Assembly: GCA_038043465.1 (NCBI GenBank)
Contig: JBBTBX010000022.1
Span: 1-38,793, forward strand
Source: SXRF01 sp038043465
GTDB lineage: Bacteria > Pseudomonadota > Alphaproteobacteria > Rickettsiales > SXRF01
DNA: 38,793 bases
Reading direction: 5' to 3'
A model generated the notes under the pieces. That model worked only from the letters and a program-made list of their open reading frames with translations, was not told the DNA's origin and did not search any database. Position 1 is the stretch's first letter. Each line of letters begins with the position of its first letter. The translations under genes were made by a program, and so were the position numbers. Positions 31,974 to 38,793 of this stretch are shown here, piece after piece.

Positions 31974-32735
31974 TTATCCTTCAAGCTGACGTGAGAGGAT
32001 AGTGTCAAATTCAGTACTGAAATCCTCTAATTTATTGGAAAAACGTACAAGTTCATTAGAAAATTTATTATAGGCAATTACCGCAGGGATAGCGGCAAAA
32101 AGCCCAATGGCTGTAGCAAGCAAGGCTTCGGCAATACCTGGTGCTACCGCCACCAGAGAAGTGTTTTTTGAAACGGCGATTGCCTGAAAGCTGTTCATAA
32201 TTCCCCATACTGTTCCGAATAGACCGATAAACGGCGCGGATGAGCCAACAGTTGCGAGGAAACCAAGACCGCTCTCCAGATGTTCGATCTCGCGGTTGCG
32301 CGCTACCTGCATAACCTGCACAACACGTTCGCGCAGGCTGATTTTTAATCCCTGTAATGGAGTATTTACTGTGGTTTTTGAGCGCATCCATTCTTCCATG
32401 GCGGCAACAAAAATAATAGCTATCGCGTGATTGGCGCGTTTCTTCACTTTATCATAAAATTTATCCAGTGCTTCACTAGCCCAGAATTCATTTTCAAAAC
32501 GCTGTGCTTTACTTTTTACACTGCGGAACAGGAAATATTTTTCAAAAATAATTGCCCAGCACCAGAAAGAGGCAAGCAGCAACATTATCATCACCGCTTT
32601 TACAATCATGTCGGCCTGCATGAACATGCCAAGTATTGAGAAAGTGTGCCCAGCACTGCTGCCAGCAAGCGTTGCGGCATCAACACCCTGTACGGCGGTG
32701 GAAACTGGTGGGGAAAGGGTTGCGGCATCTACCAT
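31974..32735 (-). CDS. tolQ: TolQ, MotA/ExbB-family proton-channel subunit
   Basis: The 253-residue inner-membrane protein has three membrane segments: near 43-65 (DMIVKAVMIMLLLASFWCWA), and a pair at about 160-215 (LATVGSSAPFIGLFGTVWGIM and ALLATAIGLFAAIPAVIAYN), with the Gly-rich, Thr/Pro-containing motifs of the MotA/TolQ/ExbB family. The ExxEKYFLFRS segment follows the first helix. The N-terminal 30 residues are Ala/Thr/Ser-rich and variable. Five copies surround a TolR pair in the known motor. It lies between ybgC and tolR on the same strand. Confidence 0.96.
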   Translation of the reverse strand: MVDAATLSPPVSTAVQGVDAATLAGSSAGHTFSILGMFMQADMIVKAVMIMLLLASFWCWAIIFEKYFLFRSVKSKAQRFENEFWASEALDKFYDKVKKRANHAIAIIFVAAMEEWMRSKTTVNTPLQGLKISLRERVVQVMQVARNREIEHLESGLGFLATVGSSAPFIGLFGTVWGIMNSFQAIAVSKNTSLVAVAPGIAEALLATAIGLFAAIPAVIAYNKFSNELVRFSNKLEDFSTEFDTILSRQLEG

Positions 32736-32751
32736 TGGCGTTATTCCTGTT

Positions 32752-33174
32752 TTAAAGATTATGTTGGCTAAAAATATTCAAGATAGCTTTCTGTACGAAT
32801 TCCGGAATTTTTGCAAGCTTCATGTTTTGGTCAACAAGTGCAAGTTTTACTTCCAGAGCCACTAATTTTTCTTTTCCATATTTTATGGTTTGCGTCATGC
32901 TCATGCTGACTTTGTTTATATCATTTAGTTTTGTCTCGATTGTCAATAGATCATCCAGTTTTGCCGGCTTAAAAAAATCTACAACGCAACGCCGCACCAC
33001 AAAACCGATTTTGTGTTCAGAAAATAGCGACGCCTGTTCTATTCCTGATTCCCTGAGAGCCTCTGTGCGTGCGCGTTCAGCAAATTTCAGATAATTGGCA
33101 TAATAAACAACGCCGGCTGTGTCAGTGTCTTCATAATAAACGCGGATGGGGAAGTTGTGGGTATTTTTACTCAT
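32752..33174 (-). CDS. ybgC: YbgC-like acyl-CoA thioesterase (hot-dog fold)
   Basis: The 140-residue protein has the 4HBT thioesterase motif YYEDTDTAGVVYYANYLKFAER near the N-terminus, with the catalytic Asp, followed by FVVRRCVVDFFKPAKLDD. It is the first gene of the tol-pal cluster in most Proteobacteria and is thought to act on acyl-ACP or acyl-CoA at the division site. The ATG at 33174 is chosen because GAGGA lies five bases upstream; an ATG four codons earlier (33186) would place that site inside the gene. It overlaps the ruvB stop by eight bases, so it continues the ruvB transcript. Confidence 0.93.
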   Translation of the reverse strand: MSKNTHNFPIRVYYEDTDTAGVVYYANYLKFAERARTEALRESGIEQASLFSEHKIGFVVRRCVVDFFKPAKLDDLLTIETKLNDINKVSMSMTQTIKYGKEKLVALEVKLALVDQNMKLAKIPEFVQKAILNIFSQHNL

Positions 33175-34213
33175 CAATATCCTCATCCAGTAAAGGCAAT
33201 GTGGCTATTTGTGCCGGAGGTTTTATTCCCAGATGTTTAAAGCAGGTTTGCGTCAGCATCCGCCCGCGTGGTGTACGCTGAATAAAACCAATTTGTAACA
33301 AATAAGGTTCTATAGTTTCTTCAATAGCATCGCGCTGTTCGGAAAGTCCGGCGGCGATGGTTTCCACGCCAACAGGTCCGCCCTGATAATGATCGGCAAT
33401 ATAGCGCAGGTAGCGATGGTCGGCAGAATCTAACCCTATGCTGTCAACTTCTAGGCGTTTAAGGGCGTGATCGGCAAGTTTCGAATCAATATTATTTTTA
33501 TCACTGGCATGGGCAAAATCACGCACGCGGCGCAGAAGGCGTAGCGCAATACGCGGAGTTCCACGCGCCCGCCGCGCAATTTCGTGAGAACCATCTTTGC
33601 TTATGGCAATGGCAAATAAGCCGGCAGCACGCTCTACAACTGATTGTAAATCCTTAGTATCATAAAAGCGTAGGCGGAGCGGGATACCGAAACGGTCGCG
33701 CAGCGGGTTGGAAATAAGGCCAAGACGGGTTGTCGCTCCCACCAACGTAAATTGCGGAAGGTCGATGCGCACGGTGCGCGCAGCTGGCCCTTCGCCTATC
33801 ATTAAATCAAGTTTGTAATCCTCCATTGCTGGATAGAGGATTTCCTCAACCGCCGGATTCAAACGGTGGATTTCATCAACAAATAAAACATCTCCAGCTT
33901 GTAAATTAGTAAGCACTGCTGCCAAATCTCCTGCCTTTGTAAGTATCGGACCTGAGGTTGGACGAAACCCAACCCCCATTTCCTTGGCGATGATTTGCGC
34001 TAAAGTTGTTTTTCCCAGTCCGGGAGGACCGTAAAGAAGTACGTGATCCAGAGAATCCGAGCGCGATTTAGCGGCTTTAACAAATATTTTTAAATTCTCG
34101 CAAGCTTCCGGCTGTCCGGTAAAATCAGAAAATGCCAGAGGACGCAAGGCATTCTGCACTGTATCGTCATCAGTGAGGGCAGGGGCTATCAGGCGATTTT
34201 CAGCGTTTTCCAT
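33167..34213 (-). CDS. ruvB: Holliday junction branch migration helicase RuvB
   Basis: The 348-residue AAA+ motor shows LRPLAFSDFTGQ (23-34), Walker A GPPGLGKT (62-69), Walker B DEIHR (113-117), the sensor segment LVGATTRLGLISNPLRDRFG and the C-terminal winged helix ending in IGFIQRTPRGRMLT. RuvB hexamers pull DNA through RuvA-bound Holliday junctions. ruvA and ruvC, often just upstream, are absent here: the next gene is divergent. AGG lies at the usual distance from the ATG. It heads the run into ybgC and the tol-pal genes. Confidence 0.97.
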   Translation of the reverse strand: MENAENRLIAPALTDDDTVQNALRPLAFSDFTGQPEACENLKIFVKAAKSRSDSLDHVLLYGPPGLGKTTLAQIIAKEMGVGFRPTSGPILTKAGDLAAVLTNLQAGDVLFVDEIHRLNPAVEEILYPAMEDYKLDLMIGEGPAARTVRIDLPQFTLVGATTRLGLISNPLRDRFGIPLRLRFYDTKDLQSVVERAAGLFAIAISKDGSHEIARRARGTPRIALRLLRRVRDFAHASDKNNIDSKLADHALKRLEVDSIGLDSADHRYLRYIADHYQGGPVGVETIAAGLSEQRDAIEETIEPYLLQIGFIQRTPRGRMLTQTCFKHLGIKPPAQIATLPLLDEDIDE

Positions 34214-34291
34214 ATCACAAACCTAGCGAAGCAGTATATTTTTACAAGACTTATTATAAATTCTCTAGCGCAACATAACGATTGATATTAG

Positions 34292-34319
34292 TTAACAAAT
34301 AAACTAATGTTTATATAAT
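34292..34319 (+). promoter_or_regulatory. sigma70-type promoter overlapping the first ATG of the protease gene
   Basis: TTAACA (34292-34297), 16 bases, then TATAAT (34314-34319). The -10 box overlaps the ATG at 34318, and transcription would begin near 34326-34327, exactly at a second in-frame ATG (34327). If real, the mRNA is leaderless. The region also has a short inverted repeat ATTAGTT/AACTAAT (34287-34308) across the -35 box. Confidence 0.55.
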
Positions 34320-35643
34320 GATTAAAATGTCAAAAGATTCAGTAGTAGAAATTTATGTTAATGGCGACAGGCAGGCGACAGGTACTGTTGTTGGCAAAGA
34401 TAAAGTCATTACCTGTCTGCATGTTATAGATTCACGTTTTGAATTCAAAAACTATAGCGAGTTTGATAAAAAAGAAAATCCTGAGAATTTAAAAATCGAA
34501 ATTGCTTATAATGGTAAAAAACATTCTGCAAAAATAACACGAGGCAATCAGCATCACGATTTGTGTCTATTGGATGTTAAAGGGTTAAAGGCAAAGGCGA
34601 TTCCAGTTGTACCAAAATCTTACGCTCTTAATGAGAATGACAGGGTATTTTCTGTAGGTTTACCAAAGGGAAAAATGTATGGTGACGAAGGAAAAATAAC
34701 AAGACTGGACAAAATAAAATCAGGGGAACCTTCACTTGTTATTAATGATGCCCCAAGCAAATCAGGATGCAGTGGTGGAGCGTTGTTAAACGAAAATGGC
34801 GAACTTATTGGCATACAGAGTCTTAACGGTGCTTCTATACCACATGCGTGGATTAATGAGCTGCTATCGCGAAGTGACAATAAAATTATTTCCAGATCCC
34901 AGCGACCAGAAACTGAAGTGGATCATTATTTTGGAGTGATTTCTAGTGCTCATGCCATGAAACCGTCGATAACTCCTGTTATTAACTGGGTGTTGCAGCG
35001 TCCGGAAAGTCAATTCGCAACCATAAATTTCCTAAGGTATAGCATAAACACCGAATTTAAGCCAAATATGGTGGAAAGTCCGGATGATTATGAAAAAGTT
35101 CTAAAAACCCTTGAAGACAATAAGCCAAAATCTGGTTCTAAATGTGAGTGGATGCAACGCCTCTCTGATATTGTGCCTCATGGAACAGCATATAAAGAAA
35201 GATACCTTCTTAAGGCACTTGAAAATGCGAAAGGTAAGGAAAAACAGGCAGAATTATATTTTGCATTGGGTGAGCATAATTTTTACTATGCAAAAAACCC
35301 TAAGCGGGCTGCAGAATTTTTTGAAAAAACAATCTCTCTCAAGTCTGGAACGGATGATTGCATGGCATATGAACATCTTGCCAGAATTCATTTAGCAGCA
35401 GGAGATAAGACAAAAGCGCATCAGGCATTTATTGGGGCATTTGCAGCCATGTGTAGTAAGGTTAGCGAAGCACCTGAATATTTTTACGAAGGTATATTTG
35501 AACGTACTATTATGGCTATTGAAGAAAAAAATCACAAGTCGGATAGAATACCATTATTCAGCGGAGATTTTGAAAAGCAAGAAATTTTCCGCAAGTGCAT
35601 GAATCATATTAAAAAGATATCTCCGTCTGCTCCTAGCGTATAG
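34318..35643 (+). CDS. cytoplasmic trypsin-like serine protease with C-terminal TPR region
   Basis: Residues 1-190 of 441 form a chymotrypsin-fold protease: His35 in VITCLHVID, Asp81 in HHDLCLLDV and Ser152 in SGCSGGALLNENGELIGIQS make a complete triad. A middle part (190-280) I do not recognise, and residues about 285-385 contain TPR-like helices (AELYFALGEHNFYYAKNPKRAAEFFEK..., AYEHLARIHLAAGDKTKAHQ). There is no signal peptide or membrane segment, unlike DegP/HtrA proteases, and no PDZ domain. The true start may be ATG 34327, because a good -10 box overlaps ATG 34318 and neither ATG has a ribosome binding site. It stands alone between ruvB (divergent) and ppa. Substrate unknown. Confidence 0.82.
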   Translation: MIKMSKDSVVEIYVNGDRQATGTVVGKDKVITCLHVIDSRFEFKNYSEFDKKENPENLKIEIAYNGKKHSAKITRGNQHHDLCLLDVKGLKAKAIPVVPKSYALNENDRVFSVGLPKGKMYGDEGKITRLDKIKSGEPSLVINDAPSKSGCSGGALLNENGELIGIQSLNGASIPHAWINELLSRSDNKIISRSQRPETEVDHYFGVISSAHAMKPSITPVINWVLQRPESQFATINFLRYSINTEFKPNMVESPDDYEKVLKTLEDNKPKSGSKCEWMQRLSDIVPHGTAYKERYLLKALENAKGKEKQAELYFALGEHNFYYAKNPKRAAEFFEKTISLKSGTDDCMAYEHLARIHLAAGDKTKAHQAFIGAFAAMCSKVSEAPEYFYEGIFERTIMAIEEKNHKSDRIPLFSGDFEKQEIFRKCMNHIKKISPSAPSV

Positions 35644-35732
35644 ACCGAGCACTTATTCCTTTACATGCCTAAAATTTTATTATATCCCGCGCACTGTAAG
35701 TTATTAAAATTATTAACAGATGGAATTAAAAA

Positions 35733-36260
35733 ATGGACATAAGTAAAATTTCTATCGGCGACAATGTGCCTGCTGATGTAAACGTTATCATCGAAGTGCC
35801 GCTTGGCTCTGATCCTATTAAGTATGAGATGGATAAGGAATCCGGTGCGCTGTTTGTTGACAGGTTTCTGCATACCTCTATGCACTATCCCTGCAACTAT
35901 GGTTTTATCCCGCATACTTTATCTGATGATGGCGATCCGGCGGATGTGCTGGTTATTGGTCGTCGCCCGATTCATCCCGGAGCGGTAATTTCCGTGCGTC
36001 CTATTGGTGTTCTGATGATGCAGGACGAGGCGGGTGGTGATGAGAAAATCCTGGCTGTGCCATCTTCAAAACTGCATCCATTTTACGATGGTGTAGAAAG
36101 TTATAAAGACATTCCTCAAATACTCCTCGATCAGATTGAACATTTTTTTTCACATTATAAAGACCTTGAAAAAAATAAATGGGTGAAAGTGCTGGGCTGG
36201 GAAGGTAAGGAAAAAGCTATTGAACTTATAAACAAAGCAATTGAAGCGGCGAAAAAGTAA
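35733..36260 (+). CDS. ppa: soluble inorganic pyrophosphatase (family I)
   Basis: The 175-residue protein matches family I pyrophosphatases: YEMDKESGALFVDRFLHTSM, HYPCNYGFIPHTLSDDGDPADVLVI with metal-binding Asp66 and Asp71, and the HFFSHYKDLEKNKWVKVLGW segment near 135-155. Length equals that of the hexameric bacterial enzymes. It hydrolyses cytosolic pyrophosphate and pulls biosynthetic reactions forward. The membrane-bound pyrophosphatase gene follows 204 bases downstream on the same strand, so the cell has both dissipating and energy-conserving enzymes. Confidence 0.96.
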   Translation: MDISKISIGDNVPADVNVIIEVPLGSDPIKYEMDKESGALFVDRFLHTSMHYPCNYGFIPHTLSDDGDPADVLVIGRRPIHPGAVISVRPIGVLMMQDEAGGDEKILAVPSSKLHPFYDGVESYKDIPQILLDQIEHFFSHYKDLEKNKWVKVLGWEGKEKAIELINKAIEAAKK

Positions 36261-36289
36261 TCTGTTGTACAGAGCTTGTCTTAGGTGTC

Positions 36290-36345
36290 TTGTCATTATA
36301 AAAATAAGCAATCGCAAAGATTTCTCGTTTTACTCGAAATGACAA
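36290..36345. repeat. palindromic element with TTGTCATT/AATGACAA ends
   Basis: TTGTCATT (36290-36297) and AATGACAA (36338-36345) are perfect inverted arms around 40 bases that include AAGCAATC and TTTCTCG. The pattern resembles the small GTCATT...AATGAC palindromic repeats scattered in many bacterial genomes and looks like a worn copy. It occupies much of the ppa-hppA gap; the rest of that gap is AT-rich and holds the hppA ribosome binding site. Confidence 0.5.
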
Positions 36346-36464
36346 TTTATGGTTTTTCGTTATTAATCAACCCCTAAAATTTTAATTGCATCATCATTCC
36401 TCTTCTGACATTGTTTCGTCCTTCGGTAATGTAATTTTCTTCAATTAAAGCAATAGGGGTATTC

Positions 36465-38546
36465 ATGATGGACATCAATTTTATTCTGCAGCTGGTGATA
36501 GCTTCCGGCTTTCTGGCGGTTATATACGGCATTTATATGTCAAAGGTAATTCTGTCTGCTCCAACCGGAACGGATAAGATGCAGGCGATTGCCACAGCAA
36601 TTCAGGAAGGCGCAAGTGCTTATCTCAACAGGCAATATACGGCGATAGGAGTAGTTGGTGTAGTTATAGCGGCGTTGCTCGCTTTTAAATTAGGTGCATA
36701 TGTAAGTGTGGGTTTCGTTATTGGCGCGGTTCTATCTGGTATTGCTGGATATGTGGGCATGCATATTTCAGTTCGCGCAAACGTTCGCACCACCGAAGCA
36801 TCACGTAAGGGACTTAAAGAAGGTCTTGATATAGCCTTTAAATCTGGTGCAATCACAGGGTTGCTCGTAGTTGGTCTTGGGCTAATCGGCGTTGCTGGTT
36901 ATTATGTGTTTCTTAAATCAACCGGAATTGAACCGCGTTCCTTAGTTGAGGCGTTGGTTGCTTTAAGCTTTGGCGCATCGCTGATTTCCATTTTTGCTCG
37001 TCTTGGTGGCGGTATTTTTACCAAAGGTGCGGATGTGGGCGCGGATCTGGTGGGTAAGGTTGAAGCTGGAATTCCGGAAGATGACGCGCGTAATCCGGCA
37101 ACTATTGCTGATAACGTTGGTGACAATGTTGGCGATTGCGCTGGTATGGCGGCTGACCTTTTTGAAACCTATGCGGTGACTATCGTTGCCACTATGCTGC
37201 TTGGCTCAATCTTCTTTGTTGATGCTGCGCGGGAAATATTGATGTTGTACCCGCTGGCTATCTGCGGAGTGTGCATTATCACTTCAATCATCGGAACTTT
37301 CTTCGTTAAGCTTGGCGCAAGCAATAATATTATGGGTGCGCTGTATAAAGGTTTGATAGCCAGTTCCGTTCTGTCGGCTGGCGCGGTGTATGTAGTTACT
37401 GACAAACTGATTGGTGATGCGCAGTATACTGTTGGTGCTATAAGTTTTGGTTCCATGAATTTATATTGGTGCGCCCTTGCTGGTCTGGTGATAACCGGGC
37501 TTATAGTTGTTGTAACTGAGTATTACACCTCTACCGCTTACCGACCAGTGAAAAGCATTGCGCAGGCATCGACCACCGGACACGGTACTAACGTAATCCA
37601 GGGGCTTGCCGTTTCCATGGAAGCGACTGCTGTTCCTATCATAATAATCTGTGCGGGCATTATTTTTGCCTACACCAATGCTGGGCTGTATGGTGTGGCT
37701 ATTTCAGCGACTACCATGCTGGCTCTGGCGGGAATTATTGTCGCGCTTGATGCGTATGGTCCGGTTACTGATAACGCTGGTGGTATCGCCGAAATGTCTG
37801 ACCTGCCTGCGGATGTCCGTAAAGTTACCGATGCACTTGATGCTGTGGGTAACACCACCAAGGCTGTAACCAAAGGTTATGCGATCGGCTCTGCTGCTCT
37901 GGCATCATTGGTGTTGTTTGCGGCATATACTGAAGATTTGAAACATTATTTCCCGAATTTAAATGTACAATTCCTTCTGAATGATCCGTATGTGGTTATT
38001 GGTTTGTTTATCGGTGGTATGCTTCCATATCTCTTTGGTTCAATGGGAATGATGGCGGTTGGTCGCGCTGCTGGCTCGGTGGTGGTTGAAGTGCGCCGGC
38101 AGTTTAAGGAAATGCCGGGTATTATGCAGGGTACGCAAAAACCGGATTATGGTCGGGCAGTGGATATGTTGACCCGTGCGGCTATTAAGGAAATGATAAT
38201 CCCTTCCTTGCTGCCGATTGCAGCTCCGGTTGTGCTTTATGTAATAGTAAATGCAATAGCCGGACAGGAAGCAGCATTCGCTGCCGTCGGAGCGATGTTA
38301 CTTGGTATTATCGTAACCGGTATATTCGTTGCTATATCTATGACTGCCGGTGGCGGTGCATGGGATAATGCTAAAAAATATATCGAGGAAGGTCATCATG
38401 GTGGCAAAGGTTCAGAAGCCCATAAGGCAGCTGTAACTGGTGACACGGTTGGTGATCCTTATAAGGATACCGCTGGTCCTGCGGTTAACCCGATGATCAA
38501 GATTGCAAACATTGTGGCGATATTGATGCTGGCAATGCTGGCTTAA
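36465..38546 (+). CDS. hppA: K+-independent proton-pumping membrane pyrophosphatase
   Basis: The 693-residue protein has about 16 membrane helices and the pyrophosphate-binding motif DVGADLVGK (190-198), EAGIPEDDARNP (200-211) and NVGDNVGDCAGMAADLFE. It couples PPi hydrolysis to proton pumping across the inner membrane. GNTTKAVTKG (462-471) has Lys466 and Thr469, the residue pair that marks K+-independent proton pumps; K+-dependent ones have Ala and Gly/Ala. The residue after DD is Ala208 where Pro is usual. The start ATGATG has AGGGG upstream. A strong terminator follows. Length is typical of alphaproteobacterial enzymes such as that of Rhodospirillum. Confidence 0.96.
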   Translation: MMDINFILQLVIASGFLAVIYGIYMSKVILSAPTGTDKMQAIATAIQEGASAYLNRQYTAIGVVGVVIAALLAFKLGAYVSVGFVIGAVLSGIAGYVGMHISVRANVRTTEASRKGLKEGLDIAFKSGAITGLLVVGLGLIGVAGYYVFLKSTGIEPRSLVEALVALSFGASLISIFARLGGGIFTKGADVGADLVGKVEAGIPEDDARNPATIADNVGDNVGDCAGMAADLFETYAVTIVATMLLGSIFFVDAAREILMLYPLAICGVCIITSIIGTFFVKLGASNNIMGALYKGLIASSVLSAGAVYVVTDKLIGDAQYTVGAISFGSMNLYWCALAGLVITGLIVVVTEYYTSTAYRPVKSIAQASTTGHGTNVIQGLAVSMEATAVPIIIICAGIIFAYTNAGLYGVAISATTMLALAGIIVALDAYGPVTDNAGGIAEMSDLPADVRKVTDALDAVGNTTKAVTKGYAIGSAALASLVLFAAYTEDLKHYFPNLNVQFLLNDPYVVIGLFIGGMLPYLFGSMGMMAVGRAAGSVVVEVRRQFKEMPGIMQGTQKPDYGRAVDMLTRAAIKEMIIPSLLPIAAPVVLYVIVNAIAGQEAAFAAVGAMLLGIIVTGIFVAISMTAGGGAWDNAKKYIEEGHHGGKGSEAHKAAVTGDTVGDPYKDTAGPAVNPMIKIANIVAILMLAMLA

Positions 38547-38570
38547 TTAGCTAGCGTATAAATAGAAAGG

Positions 38571-38597
38571 GGAAGGGAGCAATCCCTTCCTTTTTTT
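38571..38597 (+). terminator. intrinsic terminator of hppA
   Basis: GGAAGGGA (38571-38578) and TCCCTTCC (38583-38590) form a perfect eight-base-pair stem with a GCAA loop, followed by seven T. It lies 24 bases after the hppA stop and is the only textbook Rho-independent terminator I find in the window. Confidence 0.9.
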
Positions 38598-38793
38598 AAT
38601 TATGCTTTCCGGAAGTTATTAATGGTGCATATACCATTAAATGTTGTGCTAAAGCAGGTTACAGCTTGTAAACTGGTATAATTCAGTTGGCGGATGTTGC
38701 GATAACCACAATAAATGTAACAGATTTGTCATTTTACTTCCCCAGTTCTAGACTGAAGTGCAACACTTGCTGTAAGGCTGTGTTGCTATGGAA

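Overview
The window is a gene-dense, AT-rich stretch of an alphaproteobacterial chromosome. This rests on gene order and family type: an F0 ATP synthase cluster (atpI-B-E-b'-b) split from F1, a tolQRAB-pal-cpoB run between ruvB/ybgC and tilS-ftsH-glmM, dciA next to a DsbA-like gene, an LdtR-like MarR regulator, a 41-residue bL36 and a K+-independent membrane pyrophosphatase. flgE, a class III pseudopilin and an ETF-quinone oxidoreductase point to a Gram-negative, probably motile, respiring bacterium. I cannot name genus or order from sequence alone. I see no tRNA, rRNA, CRISPR array, intact insertion sequence or prophage.

Layout. 1-1807: an ABC-F ATPase (-); the first 190 bases hold nothing I can assign. 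1990-3566 (+): MarR/LdtR-like regulator, rpmB and a methyltransferase that starts one codon after the rpmB stop in the same frame. 3576-6440 (-): rpmJ, then a coupled pair of an outer-membrane-barrel-like protein and an inner-membrane GT2 glycosyltransferase with an N-terminal MshEN (c-di-GMP-type) domain. 6730-9111 (-): F0 genes behind a good sigma70-type promoter. 9221-13799 (-): DsbA-like protein, DciA, RNase HII, lytic transglycosylase, uracil-DNA glycosylase. 13893-18332 (+): flgE behind a near-perfect sigma54 promoter, ETF-QO, pseudopilin. 18362-18559 (-): small unknown protein. 18702-21932 (+): TPR lipoprotein-like/exported protein, ispE, an unknown 132-residue protein. 22038-34213 (-): one long cell-envelope block, ruvB-ybgC-tolQ-tolR-tolA-tolB-pal-cpoB-tilS-ftsH-glmM-thiD, with many overlaps or 3-base gaps. 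34318-38546 (+): a cytoplasmic trypsin-like protease/TPR protein, soluble and membrane-bound pyrophosphatases, and a clear intrinsic terminator.

The most novel-looking item is a family of four dispersed intergenic elements (10024-10154, 17312-17424, 21419-21496, 21935-22048). Each has the same order of hairpins: a long variable palindrome, a core hairpin with a CGAAA loop, and a CGC/GCG-clamped small hairpin, sometimes followed by a further palindrome. The copies differ by paired compensatory changes and G-U wobbles, and all four sit directly downstream of a gene in the sense direction. This looks like a structured RNA or 3'-end element rather than random repeats. Second in interest is the MshEN-glycosyltransferase/outer-membrane pair, a candidate c-di-GMP-controlled exopolysaccharide module.

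Start codons: several genes seem to use TTG or GTG (regulator, methyltransferase, pseudopilin, lytic transglycosylase, RNase HII, tolA, tilS). Where a ribosome binding site decided the start this is said in the entry.
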